From contig NZ_CP043006.1 in assembly GCF_008086345.1 (NCBI RefSeq), forward strand, positions 3,780,032-3,844,031: DNA of 64,000 nucleotides, in the 5' to 3' direction. Both the position numbers and the translations under genes were made by a program. The notes under the pieces are model-generated. The model was given only the letters and a program-made list of their open reading frames with translations. It was not told the DNA's origin and searched no databases. Within the stretch, counting starts at the first letter, position 1, and each line of letters begins with the position of its first letter. Source of the DNA: Chitinophaga sp. XS-30. Lineage in GTDB: Bacteria > Bacteroidota > Bacteroidia > Chitinophagales > Chitinophagaceae. Positions 41,898 through 51,252 of this stretch are shown one piece after another.

Positions 41898-43451
41898 ATG
41901 AAGAAGAAATATATTCCATTCGTCGTGATGCTGGCAGCAGGGCTGCAATTGATCAGTGCATGCAGCACCGGCTTCCTGGATGTGAAACCAAGAGGCCTGG
42001 ACCTTGAATCGAACTATTACCGTAATGAAGAAGAAGCCTTTAAGGGGCTGATCGCCGCATATGATGTGGTGGGATGGCAGGGAGGCGGCTATGTGACCCG
42101 TGTGGGCGCATTCAATGCCGCATCGGACGATCATGTTGCCGGGGGAGGCAATTCAACGGACATCAACTCCTTCCAGGTATTTTCCAACTATACCCTTACC
42201 TCGGAAGTTGGTCCCCATAACGAATTATGGCGGAAAGGCTTTTCCGGTGTATTCCGCTCCAATGTGATCCTTGCCAAATTGCCGGATGTGCCGATGGATG
42301 AGAACCGCAAGAAACGCTTCATCGCAGAAGCCCGGTTCCTGCGCGCCTATTTTTATTTCGACCTGGTGCGGATGTTCAAAAATGTGCCGTTATTCTCCCT
42401 GCCGGTATCCACCAGTGAAATGTACGACGTATTGCAGGCCCCGCCCGCGGATGTGTACAAACAGATAGAAGATGACCTGAAAGCGGCCATCGAAGAGCCG
42501 AACCTGCCGGACCAGGTGCCCATCGCTTCAGAAGGCGGCAGGGCTACAAAAGGCGCTGTGCATGCATTGCTCGGCAAGGTGTACCTCTACCAGGAGAAAT
42601 GGGCGCTTGCTGCAGCCGAGTTCGCGGAAGTGAACGGCGCTACGCCGGGACAGGTGAACGCCAAATATGGCTACCGCCTGCTGGCGGATTTCGGGGATCT
42701 CTGGAAATCGGATAACGCCAGCAAATTCAACAGCGAATCCATTTTCGAGATCGCATTTACCTCTACATCGGCGGGCACCTGGGATTGCGTGGCCTGCACG
42801 GAAGGGAATGTGCTCAACATTATGGTAGGGCCGCGCGGTTACAAAGCCCTGACCGCCGATGCGCCGGATTATGTGTCCGGCTGGAGCTTCCTGCCTGTGA
42901 CCCAGAGCCTCTTCGACGCTATTCATTTCGACCCGCGCTACCGGTACACTGTGGCGAACCTCGACAGCCTGGAAGAGAACGGTATTGCCGAATACGAAAA
43001 AGGATATATGAACACCGGTTATTTCCTCGAAAAACTTGCCGGCCGCGTATCCAACAGGACCACCGGCGGCGGTTCCCAGGAGCTGAATTATCCGCAGAAC
43101 CTTTACGAGATCCGCCTGGCCGATACCTATCTGATGGAGGCCGAAGCGCTGGTGCGCAACGGTGAGAGCGGCGGCACCGGCACCCGTTCCTACAACCTGC
43201 TGAATGCCGTGCGGGCGCGTGTGGGGCTTACCCCTGTTCCAGCTACGATAGACAATATTTTCAGGGAAAGAAGACTGGAACTGGCCGGTGAAGGCCATCG
43301 CTGGTTCGACCTGGTGCGCTCCGGTCAGGCTGCCGCCATTCTGGGCCCCCGCGGATTCGTACCCGGCAGGCACGAGATACTGCCTATTCCGCTGCTGGAA
43401 CTGGAAAATACAAAGCTCGAACAGAGCAAGGAATGGGGAGGAACGAAATAA
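41898..43451 (+). CDS. SusD/RagB-family outer-membrane lipoprotein (beta-glucan locus)
   Basis: 517 residues, lipobox Cys near residue 22 (LISACSTGFLD). Typical parts: FLDVKPRGLDLESNYYRNEE, IAEARFLRAYFYFDLVRMFK, GAVHALLGKVYLYQEKWALA and the C-terminal RLELAGEGHRWFDLVRSG. Cell-surface glycan-binding partner of the SusC protein encoded just upstream. Its aromatic binding-site residues cannot be placed without a model. Confidence 0.93.
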   Translation: MKKKYIPFVVMLAAGLQLISACSTGFLDVKPRGLDLESNYYRNEEEAFKGLIAAYDVVGWQGGGYVTRVGAFNAASDDHVAGGGNSTDINSFQVFSNYTLTSEVGPHNELWRKGFSGVFRSNVILAKLPDVPMDENRKKRFIAEARFLRAYFYFDLVRMFKNVPLFSLPVSTSEMYDVLQAPPADVYKQIEDDLKAAIEEPNLPDQVPIASEGGRATKGAVHALLGKVYLYQEKWALAAAEFAEVNGATPGQVNAKYGYRLLADFGDLWKSDNASKFNSESIFEIAFTSTSAGTWDCVACTEGNVLNIMVGPRGYKALTADAPDYVSGWSFLPVTQSLFDAIHFDPRYRYTVANLDSLEENGIAEYEKGYMNTGYFLEKLAGRVSNRTTGGGSQELNYPQNLYEIRLADTYLMEAEALVRNGESGGTGTRSYNLLNAVRARVGLTPVPATIDNIFRERRLELAGEGHRWFDLVRSGQAAAILGPRGFVPGRHEILPIPLLELENTKLEQSKEWGGTK

Positions 43452-43478
43452 ACAGGCTATCACCATCAAACTAACATC

Positions 43479-44312
43479 ATGCGAGCATTATATATCACCG
43501 GATGCATGCTGCTGCTGGCGGCCTGCACGCCGGAATCATCAACAATATCATTGCAACCTTTGCCCACAGCGGCTTTTACAGCAACGCCGCTCTCCGGTAA
43601 TCCGAATAAGGTAGCCGTGCAAAGCACGACGCCTGGTGGATTCATCTGGCTGTGGAACTACGGAACGAACGGCATTTCCCGTAAGGCATCCGACACGCTC
43701 AGCTTTTCGAAGAAAGGAGAATATACCATTCAGCTGACGGTTTTCACCCACGGCGGCTATGCCACCACCGCGCAGAAAGTGAACATTGCCAATGATCTCC
43801 CGGCGGTAGATATCCTGAAAGGCGGGGATATGTCCCCGGGCAGCGAAGCCTTCTGGACGGTGCTGAATACCGGTGGTACACAAACGGCTATCGCCATTGC
43901 CAATGGCATGATGACGTTTTCCAATACCGGCAATTCCAACGGCGCCATCTATCAGGCAGTAACGGTGAAAAAAGACCGGGAATATACCTTTTCGGCCCAT
44001 ATCAAAGGCGGCGGGGCCGCGGATACCTGGTTTGAGGTGGTCTTCGGTACCGCCGCGCCGGAACAGGGGAAGGACTATTCCGGCACCAAATTCATTGCCA
44101 TGAACACCTGGTCCGGATGCGGGAATGCACCGTTCGACGGCGAGTTTGCCGTGATCGCCTGTGATGGCGATGGCAAAGGGAAGGACGGCAAGATAAAGTT
44201 CGATAAGGACGGTACCGTGTATATGGTCATCAAAGGGGGCAGCACGAACAACGGCACCCTTGGTCCGGATGGCATTACGCTGGACAATATCAGGTTCCTC
44301 GAAGAACAGTAA
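43479..44312 (+). CDS. PKD-domain lipoprotein with carbohydrate-binding-like C-domain
   Basis: 277 residues. Lipobox Cys near residue 15 (LLLAACTPE). Residues ~35-105 form a PKD-like Ig fold (PGGFIWLWNYGTNGI, KASDTLSFSKKGEYTIQLTV). Residues ~120-275 are a jelly-roll module (FWTVLNTGGTQTAIAIANG, then AVTVKKDREYTFSAHIKGGG and DGITLDNIRFLEE) of the type seen in carbohydrate-binding modules and in surface glycan-binding proteins (SGBPs) of laminarin loci. It lies 27 bases after susD and is the likely second glycan-binding protein. Confidence 0.76.
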   Translation: MRALYITGCMLLLAACTPESSTISLQPLPTAAFTATPLSGNPNKVAVQSTTPGGFIWLWNYGTNGISRKASDTLSFSKKGEYTIQLTVFTHGGYATTAQKVNIANDLPAVDILKGGDMSPGSEAFWTVLNTGGTQTAIAIANGMMTFSNTGNSNGAIYQAVTVKKDREYTFSAHIKGGGAADTWFEVVFGTAAPEQGKDYSGTKFIAMNTWSGCGNAPFDGEFAVIACDGDGKGKDGKIKFDKDGTVYMVIKGGSTNNGTLGPDGITLDNIRFLEEQ

Positions 44313-44318
44313 CTTTAC

Positions 44319-44395
44319 ATTGCGGCCGGCGGTGGGGTTTCCATGCAGCCATGATTTGATCTTAAGCGTGGGAATGTTCCGCTGCCGGCCGCAAT
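44319..44395 (+). repeat. Long-range inverted repeat between PKD lipoprotein and GH16 genes
   Basis: ATTGCGGCCGGC (44319-44330) and GCCGGCCGCAAT (44384-44395) are a perfect 12-base inverted repeat with 53 bases between. It fills the 95-base gap before the GH16 gene. As RNA it would fold into a stable stem with an internal loop, which may adjust the balance of lipoprotein and enzyme transcripts. It lacks a T-run. Confidence 0.55.
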
Positions 44396-44407
44396 AAAAC
44401 ATATGTT

Positions 44408-45265
44408 ATGAAAACAGTACAATATGGATTGATCCTGTTGATCGGGTTGCATGCGATGGCATGCTCCGGCCAGGAAAAAGACGGCCCCGGCCCGGTTACT
44501 CCGCCGTCACAGGGACCGCAGGATAAAGGCTGGACCTTTGAGACCACGCCCGTCTGGCAGGATGAATTTGACTACAACGGTCTGCCCGATGCTGCCAAAT
44601 GGGGATACGACATCGGCGGCCACGGATGGGGCAATAACGAGCTGCAATACTATACCAACAGGATTGAGAATGCTTTCGTCGGGAATGGCGTGCTCACCAT
44701 CTCCGCGAAAAAGGAAGCCATGAGCGGCCGCAATTATACCTCCACCCGCCTGATCTCGAAAGGCAAAGGGGATTTCCTGTACGGCCGCTTCGAGATCAAA
44801 GCGAAACTGCCGGCAGGTAAAGGCACATGGCCGGCTATCTGGATGCTGCCGACCGACTGGGCGTATGGCGACTGGCCCAAGTCCGGCGAGATCGACATCA
44901 TGGAGCATGTCGGCTACGATCCCAACAAGATCCACATCAGCGTACATACCGAAGCCTACTATTTCAAGATCGGCACCCATAAGACCAGCACAAAGGTGAT
45001 CGAGAATGCCATGACGGAATTTCATCTTTACCGTGTGGACTGGACGCCTTACGCTATCCGCGGATATATCGATGATGTACTGATCTACCAGTTCATCAAC
45101 GAAGGCAAGGGTTATACGGTATGGCCGTTCGACAAACGTTTCCACCTGTTGCTGAACATCGCTGTGGGCGGCGACTGGGGAGGACAGCAGGGTGTGGATG
45201 ACAATATCTTTCCCACCAACATGGAAATAGATTATGTAAGAGTGTATAAAATGATCGATAAATGA
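44408..45265 (+). CDS. Glycoside hydrolase family 16 beta-glucanase, lipoprotein
   Basis: 285 residues, lipobox Cys near residue 18 (HAMACSGQ). GH16 domain from ~45 to the end. The catalytic signature is GEIDIMEHVG with nucleophile Glu161, Asp163 and acid/base Glu166; the insertion type (ExDxxE) is that of laminarinase-like beta-1,3- or mixed-linkage glucanases. Further marks: WGNNELQYYTNRIENAFV and FEIKAKLPAGKGTWPAIWML, common in GH16_3. It is anchored in the outer membrane and should cut beta-1,3-glucan to oligosaccharides. Its stop overlaps the start of the GH30 gene by four bases (ATGA), so translation is coupled. Confidence 0.93.
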   Translation: MKTVQYGLILLIGLHAMACSGQEKDGPGPVTPPSQGPQDKGWTFETTPVWQDEFDYNGLPDAAKWGYDIGGHGWGNNELQYYTNRIENAFVGNGVLTISAKKEAMSGRNYTSTRLISKGKGDFLYGRFEIKAKLPAGKGTWPAIWMLPTDWAYGDWPKSGEIDIMEHVGYDPNKIHISVHTEAYYFKIGTHKTSTKVIENAMTEFHLYRVDWTPYAIRGYIDDVLIYQFINEGKGYTVWPFDKRFHLLLNIAVGGDWGGQQGVDDNIFPTNMEIDYVRVYKMIDK

Positions 45266-46713
45266 GTAAAAAGTTATGGCTGGCGATTGCGCCGCTGCTC
45301 TTGTCGGTCAGCCTATCCTCCGCCGGTTGCAAAAGCGGAGGTGGTACCCCTGATCCTATAGACCCGCCCGGTCCCGGCCCTGTAACCTCGGATGTGGCCA
45401 TGTGGCTCACGAAGCCGGACCGGTCTGTGCTGTTTGCCCCGCAGCAGGTGAGTCTGGTATTCCGGGATACATTCAACGTTTATCCCACCATTACCGTGGA
45501 TGAATCGCAGACCTTCCAGGAGATCGACGGTTTCGGTTATACGCTTACCGGCGGCAGCGCCAGCCTGATCAATGCATTGCCGGCCACCGCGCAGGAGGCT
45601 TTGCTGAAGGAACTGTTTCATTGGGACAGTACATTCATCGGCGTCAGTTACCTGCGGGTGAGCATCGGCGCTTCCGATCTCAGCGCGCATACATTCACCT
45701 ACAATGATCTTCCGGAGGGGCAAACCGATGAGAACATGGCGCATTTCTCCATCGCTGAAGAGCAGAAAGACCTGATCCCCGTGTTGAAAAAGATCGTAGC
45801 GCTGTTCCCGCAGATAAAGATACTGGGCTCTCCGTGGACGGCGCCGGTATGGATGAAGACGAATAAAGCATTTGTCGGCGGCAGCCTCAAACCAGAGTAT
45901 TATGCCGCATACGCCGGATATTTTGTTAGATACATCCAGGCGATGGAGTCGGAAGGCATTACCATCGATGCTATCACACCGCAGAATGAGCCGCTGCATG
46001 GCGGCAACAATCCAAGTATGGTGATGCAGGCGGCGGAGCAGGCAGACTTTATCAAGCATCACTTAGGCCCTGCGTTTCAGGCTGCCGGTATAACCACAAA
46101 GATCATCGTTTACGATCATAATGCAGACCGGCCGGATTACCCGGTGGATATTCTGAAAGACCCGCAGGCCAGTGCATTTGTGGATGGTTCGGCCTTTCAT
46201 CTTTATGGCGGCCAGATCTCCGCGTTATCCCAGGTGCATGATGCGTACCCGGAGAAACACATCTATTTCACGGAACAATGGGTGGGCGGTCCCGGTAATT
46301 TCGCGGGCGACCTGCAATGGCATGTGAGCAACCTGATCATCGGGGCTACCCGTAACTGGAGCCGGAATGTGCTGGAATGGAACCTGGCGGCCGATCCTGC
46401 CTATGATCCGCATACACCCGGAGGATGCAGTACTTGTCTTGGTGCGCTGACGATATCCGGGGCGAATGTATCCCGGAATGTGGCGTATTACATCATTGCG
46501 CATGCATCCAAATTTGTTCGGCCCGGATCTGTGCGGATCGCTTCGGATGTTGCGGGTTCGCTGGAGAACGTAGCGTTCAAAACGCCGGAGGGGAAGAAGG
46601 TGTTGATCGTGTTGAATAGTGGCAGTATTCCTCAGCGGTTCAATATCAGGTATAATGGTAAACTAGTCACGAGTGAACTAGTCAACGGAGGAGTTGCAAC
46701 GTATGTTTGGTAA
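45262..46713 (+). CDS. Glycoside hydrolase family 30 (beta-1,6-glucanase/glucosylceramidase-like) lipoprotein
   Basis: 483 residues, lipobox Cys near residue 21 (SSAGCKSG). The GH30 (beta/alpha)8 barrel is seen in IDGFGYTLTGGSASLI, ILGSPWTAPVWMK, TPQNEPLHG (acid/base Glu243) and HIYFTEQWVGG (nucleophile Glu338), with a C-terminal beta-side domain. Together with the GH16 enzyme it fits laminarin- or fungal-wall-type glucans, where GH30 removes beta-1,6 branches; other GH30 activities are possible. Start overlaps the GH16 stop. A weak terminator follows. Confidence 0.92.
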   Translation: MSKKLWLAIAPLLLSVSLSSAGCKSGGGTPDPIDPPGPGPVTSDVAMWLTKPDRSVLFAPQQVSLVFRDTFNVYPTITVDESQTFQEIDGFGYTLTGGSASLINALPATAQEALLKELFHWDSTFIGVSYLRVSIGASDLSAHTFTYNDLPEGQTDENMAHFSIAEEQKDLIPVLKKIVALFPQIKILGSPWTAPVWMKTNKAFVGGSLKPEYYAAYAGYFVRYIQAMESEGITIDAITPQNEPLHGGNNPSMVMQAAEQADFIKHHLGPAFQAAGITTKIIVYDHNADRPDYPVDILKDPQASAFVDGSAFHLYGGQISALSQVHDAYPEKHIYFTEQWVGGPGNFAGDLQWHVSNLIIGATRNWSRNVLEWNLAADPAYDPHTPGGCSTCLGALTISGANVSRNVAYYIIAHASKFVRPGSVRIASDVAGSLENVAFKTPEGKKVLIVLNSGSIPQRFNIRYNGKLVTSELVNGGVATYVW

Positions 46714-46735
46714 TCGTTAGGTTGATGAATGGATA

Positions 46736-46762
46736 GGGCTTCCGGTTCTCCGGAGGCCTTTG
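46736..46762 (+). terminator. Possible terminator of the beta-glucan locus
   Basis: GGGCTTCCGG (46736-46745) pairs with CCGGAGGCCT (46750-46759) around a 4-base loop, with G-U pairs, followed by TTG. It is 23 bases past the GH30 stop. The T-tract is poor. Confidence 0.5.
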
Positions 46763-46989
46763 TATGAGGATTTCTTCTTTCTCATTAATTATTCATATAT
46801 AACATGAGGACAAGTGGTTTGCTTCATTATTGCCTCAATCGAGCGAATTGGTAAAAGCCAATAAATCTTGTCGTAATTGGTTAGGTAATCCGCCTGTTCA
46901 CGCTATAAATGATGGTTTGTCTTCATTACCCTGAATTGAAAATCCCTATATTGCGTGAGTTTCAAACACCCTTAACCACGTTGTACCAC

Positions 46990-47670
46990 ATGCAAAACTT
47001 CCTCGTTATCATCGCCAGCTTTCTTACCATCACCGCTTCGGCCCAAACCCGCAGCCTCTTTAACGGAAAAGATCATCAAGGCTGGCATATCGATGTGCCT
47101 GCCATGGACAAAGACGCGCAGGCGCCTAGCCCTTTTATCATCCGTGACGGCATGATGGTCAGTCTTGCCAATCCGCAGGGGCATATCATTACCGATTCCA
47201 GCTACAAAAATTACCGTCTGCAGGTGGAATACCGTTTCCCCGGAAAGCCGGGCAACTGCGGGGTGCTGGTGCATGCCTCTACGCCCAGGGTGTTGTACGG
47301 GATGTTCCCGAAATCTGTGGAAGTGCAGCTGATGCATCGCAATGCCGGTGATTTCTGGTGCATCGGGGAGGATATTGCCGTGCCGGAGATGGAAAAACGC
47401 CGTGGCCCGAAAGAGAACTGGGGCGCAGTGGACGGCAAGGAGCGCCGCATCATCAATTTAACCGATAATTCCGAACGTCCGCTGGGAGAGTGGAATACCA
47501 TGATCGTAGAATGCCTTGGCCGTGAGGTGAAAGTGTGGGTGAATGGCGATCTGGTAAACCATGGCCACGATTGTACCGTCAGCGAAGGGCAGATCGCCTT
47601 GCAGGCGGAAGGGTCTGAAGTAGAGTTCCGCAAGGTAATGCTGACGCCTATACGTAAATTGACAAAATAG
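46990..47670 (+). CDS. DUF1080-family periplasmic protein (3-keto-disaccharide hydrolase-like)
   Basis: 226 residues from ATG 46990, which gives a clear signal peptide (FLVIIASFLTITASAQ); an upstream ATG at 46909 is not supported. One DUF1080 domain fills the rest: RSLFNGKDHQGWH, FIIRDGMMVSLANPQGHIIT, NYRLQVEYRFPGKPGNCGVL and QLMHRNAGDFWCIGE. Predicted periplasmic hydrolase or glycan binder. It stands alone between the glucan locus and an AraC gene that converges on it. Confidence 0.8.
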   Translation: MQNFLVIIASFLTITASAQTRSLFNGKDHQGWHIDVPAMDKDAQAPSPFIIRDGMMVSLANPQGHIITDSSYKNYRLQVEYRFPGKPGNCGVLVHASTPRVLYGMFPKSVEVQLMHRNAGDFWCIGEDIAVPEMEKRRGPKENWGAVDGKERRIINLTDNSERPLGEWNTMIVECLGREVKVWVNGDLVNHGHDCTVSEGQIALQAEGSEVEFRKVMLTPIRKLTK

Positions 47671-47777
47671 GCGGATATTGCAATTGCATCTGTTTACGCC
47701 TGTCTGTACGCGAATGACTGACGTTTCCCAGTACGCGGGTCTTCATCTTTAGTATCATGCAATTAGCGGGTAGCCCG

Positions 47778-48716
47778 CTAATCGCGGAGAAAGACCTTTT
47801 GCCGGTATTGTTCCGGGCTGCTTCCCGTATGCCTGCGGAAGAACCTGCAGAAGTAGGAGGTGTCCGAGAAGGAGAGGTTCAGTGATATCTGGCTAACGGT
47901 CTGCTCCGTTTGTACCAGCTGTGCTTTGGCTTCGAGTATTACCTGTTCCTGTATGTAGTAGCTGGCGGGTTTGCCGGTTTGCTCCCTGATGGTATCGTTC
48001 AGATAACCGGGGGAGACGTATAACATTCCCGCGTAGTCCGATACCTGGCGTTTTTCTGTATAATATTCCGATATCAGTTTTTTGAACTGTGCAACCAGCA
48101 ATTGCTGCTTGGGCAGCGCGGTTTCCTTTACCTGCTGTTGACGGAGATAAAGTCGTTCCAGTTCTATCAGCAGCACATTCAGGTAGAGACGTACGAGCAG
48201 GTCATCGTTCAGGGTTTTCCTGCGGCAATGCTCCATGTTCAGCTTGCTGAAAAGTTCCGTTACCGGTTTGGCTGAGGAGGGAGAAAGTTTGAGGAAGGGT
48301 TGTTTCTCCGGCTGAAAGAAAGGATATAGCTGCAACTTCACCTGGTTGCGCAGGCAAAGCAGGAAATAGTCGGTATCAAAAATGCAATGAAATCCTTTGA
48401 TGTCCGCGCTCCAGTGTTCTGTGGAATGCAGCACATTCTCGGGAATAAAATAGATCGTGCCCGCATCGAACGACCAGGTCCGGTGCCCGATGGTTTCCCT
48501 TGCGGAGCCGGCCGTGATCACGACCATCGTATAAAAGTTCCGGCGGGTAGCCGCTGTGCCGGTTTTCATCGAGGGACGCAGCTTTTCCAGCGGGACTACC
48601 TCCATAAAAGCAGGCCCGGTGTTGGTCTGGCCTGCCTCGCACCAGGAGGACGGCGGATCAAGCAGGTAATGCGTTTTGAATTCCTGCGGGTTCTTTATGT
48701 TGATGGGTTTTTGCAT
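47778..48716 (-). CDS. AraC-family transcriptional regulator
   Basis: 312 residues. Cupin-like sensor (~50-125: YTMVVITAGSARETIGHRTW, YFIPENVLHSTEHW) and a C-terminal double HTH (~215-310: SDYAGMLYVSPGYLNDTIRE and SLNLSFSDTSYFCRFFRRHTG). Isolated on its strand; it faces the DUF1080 gene, and the phosphoesterase-propeller gene lies behind its start on the same strand. Target unknown. Confidence 0.85.
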   Translation of the reverse strand: MQKPINIKNPQEFKTHYLLDPPSSWCEAGQTNTGPAFMEVVPLEKLRPSMKTGTAATRRNFYTMVVITAGSARETIGHRTWSFDAGTIYFIPENVLHSTEHWSADIKGFHCIFDTDYFLLCLRNQVKLQLYPFFQPEKQPFLKLSPSSAKPVTELFSKLNMEHCRRKTLNDDLLVRLYLNVLLIELERLYLRQQQVKETALPKQQLLVAQFKKLISEYYTEKRQVSDYAGMLYVSPGYLNDTIREQTGKPASYYIQEQVILEAKAQLVQTEQTVSQISLNLSFSDTSYFCRFFRRHTGSSPEQYRQKVFLRD

Positions 48717-48888
48717 TTTCGTATTATCCTGCGAAGATACTTAAATGCATCAATGTTGCAAAATATGAATCCAACATCGTTTCCTGCCGGATATTTCTAC
48801 CGCTTCAGTGCTGTTTTTCAGTGCATTTGCATCACGTAATTTCGGAATCTCCCGGGCTGTTTTTTCCCGCCAATATTTTGCATGGGGG

Positions 48889-50742
48889 CTACTCCGTAAT
48901 CTCCAGGCAAAGCAGTTTCCCGTCCATAGAAGACGTAATGAGCTTGTTGCCGTCCACCGGCTGAGCCGTGTTCACCAGGCAGTTCGAGAACTTGTGTTTC
49001 CAGCGCAGCGAGCCATCAGCGGCGGAGAGGGCATACACTACGCCTGAACCGGTGGGAACGTACAATATACCATTGCTTTCATTGAGCGGGGAGGGGCATA
49101 TCTCGTAGCCCATTTCCACCGGTGATTTCCATAGCATTTCCCTTTCCTGGCTGCGGGCGTTGAAGGCCAATACATGGCCCTGCATGGTCTTGGCATACAC
49201 CCGGTTGCTGTCCCGCGAAATGCCCATGGATTCCCGCACCCAGTTAGCGGTGTCGCGGAAGCGCCAGATTTCTTTACCGGTATCGGTATCCAGTACGGTC
49301 ATATACCGGTCCGGCGAAACGAGCCAGGCTTTGTTGGCGACGGCCACCGGCCAGCAGGCGGCGGGGGAGAACATGCGGTTGTTGGCGCCATTGGTCCAAT
49401 CCCACAGCGGGCTTCCGGTAGCGGCATCCAGCGCATAGAAATGATTGCCCCAGGAACCGAACAGCACTTTGTCTTTATAAATAAATGGTTTTGTCTCCAC
49501 GAAACCTTTCACGCCATCATAGTTCCAGCGCAGTTTGCCCGTAGCGATCTCCCAGGCCCGGCAATGCCCGTCTGAACCGGCAATGATAGCTAGACCGTCA
49601 TACGCGGCGGCAGAGGATACGATGGCCTTGCCGGTTGACTTTTTCCAGGCCGGTTTACCATTTTTTAGTTGCAGGCAATACACGAAACCATCTGTGCAGG
49701 GAACGATCACCATGCCGTTCTCTACTAACGGTGTTGCATATATTTTACCGCCTGTCCTGAATTTCCAGCGTTGTTTGCCGGTTTCGAGGTCCAGGGCTTT
49801 GATCTCGCCGTTGGTGTTGGTGTACACTACTTTGTCTTCCGTGATGGCCACGGCGCTTCCCATATCGCCGGCTTCCTGTACCTGCCATTTTACTTTCACC
49901 TGCGGGTAGGCGTTATTCATGGCATAGGAGGGGCGTGGAGGGTCAGGGACCCAGGCGGGTTTACCGGTGGTGGGGACCTTGTGCCATGCTTTCAAAGTGG
50001 TGATGCCGGGCGTCCGCTCGTTAAACACCAGCTCCCCGGAGGTTACGGCAACGATGTTGTATCCGCCGAAAGGTTTTTTTGCGCGAAGGTTGGACCGGCA
50101 CATGATGCCCGGCACGCCTTCCCAGTCATAGGCCTTGTTCGCATGCCCATGACCGCAGATCATGGCTTTTACGTTACGACCGCGAAGCCGGTCCAGCACA
50201 TCGTACCAGTTGTTCAGGCCACTGTCCTGCGGGTAATGGTTGATATAGATCAGGGGGACGTTTTTGTCCTTTTGCTTTTTCAGCTGCCGGTCGAGCCAGA
50301 CGATATTTTCCCGCGGCACCTGGCCCGGCCCCATGCGCATATTGGGCCCGCAATTGGTGCCGATGAACCAGTAGCCTTTATGCTCAAAGCTGAAGGTTTC
50401 GTTACCGAATACCGTCCTGAAGGAATTGCAGCCGCTTTCGGACCATTTGGTGTCGTGGTTGCCGGGAATGACATGCCAGGGTTTGTTCAGCCCGCTGATG
50501 ATCGTTTTGGACAGGCGCAGTTCTTCATCCGAACCGAACTCGGTGATATCGCCGGAGAAGATCACGAAATCGATCTGTGGTTGCCGGTTGATATCCGCGA
50601 TGGTACGTTCCAGGTCTTCCTGCCCGGTTTCAGTACCCACATGGGTGTCCGTAACAAGCGCAAAACGGAAAAGGGTATCCTGCGATGCCGCAGTGAGCGC
50701 TGCACAGCACAGCGCGAGGCAAATGAAGAGTAGCTTTCTCAT
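48889..50742 (-). CDS. Calcineurin-like phosphoesterase fused to PQQ-type beta-propeller
   Basis: 617 residues from Met at 50742 (MRKLLFICLALCCAALTAAS is a clean signal peptide). Residues ~30-245 form a metallophosphoesterase with all motifs: VTDTHVG, FSGDITEFG, PGNHD, YINHYPQ and CGHGHANKA. Residues ~295-617 are a PQQ-like WD propeller with repeated 'DLETGKQRWKFRTGGKIYAT' blades. The pair of domains is known in Bacteroidota; substrate (nucleotide, phospholipid or phosphoprotein) is not predictable. Probably periplasmic. Confidence 0.85.
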   Translation of the reverse strand: MRKLLFICLALCCAALTAASQDTLFRFALVTDTHVGTETGQEDLERTIADINRQPQIDFVIFSGDITEFGSDEELRLSKTIISGLNKPWHVIPGNHDTKWSESGCNSFRTVFGNETFSFEHKGYWFIGTNCGPNMRMGPGQVPRENIVWLDRQLKKQKDKNVPLIYINHYPQDSGLNNWYDVLDRLRGRNVKAMICGHGHANKAYDWEGVPGIMCRSNLRAKKPFGGYNIVAVTSGELVFNERTPGITTLKAWHKVPTTGKPAWVPDPPRPSYAMNNAYPQVKVKWQVQEAGDMGSAVAITEDKVVYTNTNGEIKALDLETGKQRWKFRTGGKIYATPLVENGMVIVPCTDGFVYCLQLKNGKPAWKKSTGKAIVSSAAAYDGLAIIAGSDGHCRAWEIATGKLRWNYDGVKGFVETKPFIYKDKVLFGSWGNHFYALDAATGSPLWDWTNGANNRMFSPAACWPVAVANKAWLVSPDRYMTVLDTDTGKEIWRFRDTANWVRESMGISRDSNRVYAKTMQGHVLAFNARSQEREMLWKSPVEMGYEICPSPLNESNGILYVPTGSGVVYALSAADGSLRWKHKFSNCLVNTAQPVDGNKLITSSMDGKLLCLEITE

Positions 50743-50796
50743 GATGTGAGAAAAGTACAAATTTCTGCCAATATTTAATAGATGACAGCGGACGTT

Positions 50797-51117
50797 CTAT
50801 TTATAATCTTCCCGTACCGGGCTGAAGGAGTCGATCAGCCTGCAATCGGTGATCACCTTTCCGCCATGCGGGGTATGCGGTGGTATCAGCAGTACGTCAT
50901 GCGCGTTGAGGACATGTTTTACGCCATCCAGCTCCATTTCCAGCGTGCCGGAGAGGATGTAGGTCATTTGTTCATGCATATGCTGATGCACCGGCAGCAG
51001 GGTACCGGCCTTTCCTTCCCAGTAAGCCAGGGAATGATGTTCTCCATGCAGGAAGCGGCCGGTCATGCCGGGTAATGTTTCCCGGGAGGGTTTATTCTGG
51101 AACGATTCAGGATTCAT
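50797..51117 (-). CDS. Cupin-domain protein
   Basis: 106 residues, a single cupin barrel. Metal-site residues are visible in LPVHQHMHEQMTYILSGTLE (His-His-Glu pattern) and IPPHTPHGG. Probably a small metal-dependent enzyme or sugar-binding sensor; function unknown. It lies upstream of the phosphoesterase-propeller gene on the same strand, 54 bases away. Confidence 0.78.
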   Translation of the reverse strand: MNPESFQNKPSRETLPGMTGRFLHGEHHSLAYWEGKAGTLLPVHQHMHEQMTYILSGTLEMELDGVKHVLNAHDVLLIPPHTPHGGKVITDCRLIDSFSPVREDYK

Positions 51118-51252
51118 GCCGCAAAATTAGGTATTCCGGCCGTAATCCGGGTATGCCGATTACGGAAGCAGCGCAAGCATGCGATAAGACCGGAAACCGG
51201 GATTAACCGGGCTTCACCACTGTCCCTGCACAAAACGGTGGCAGGAGCATGC

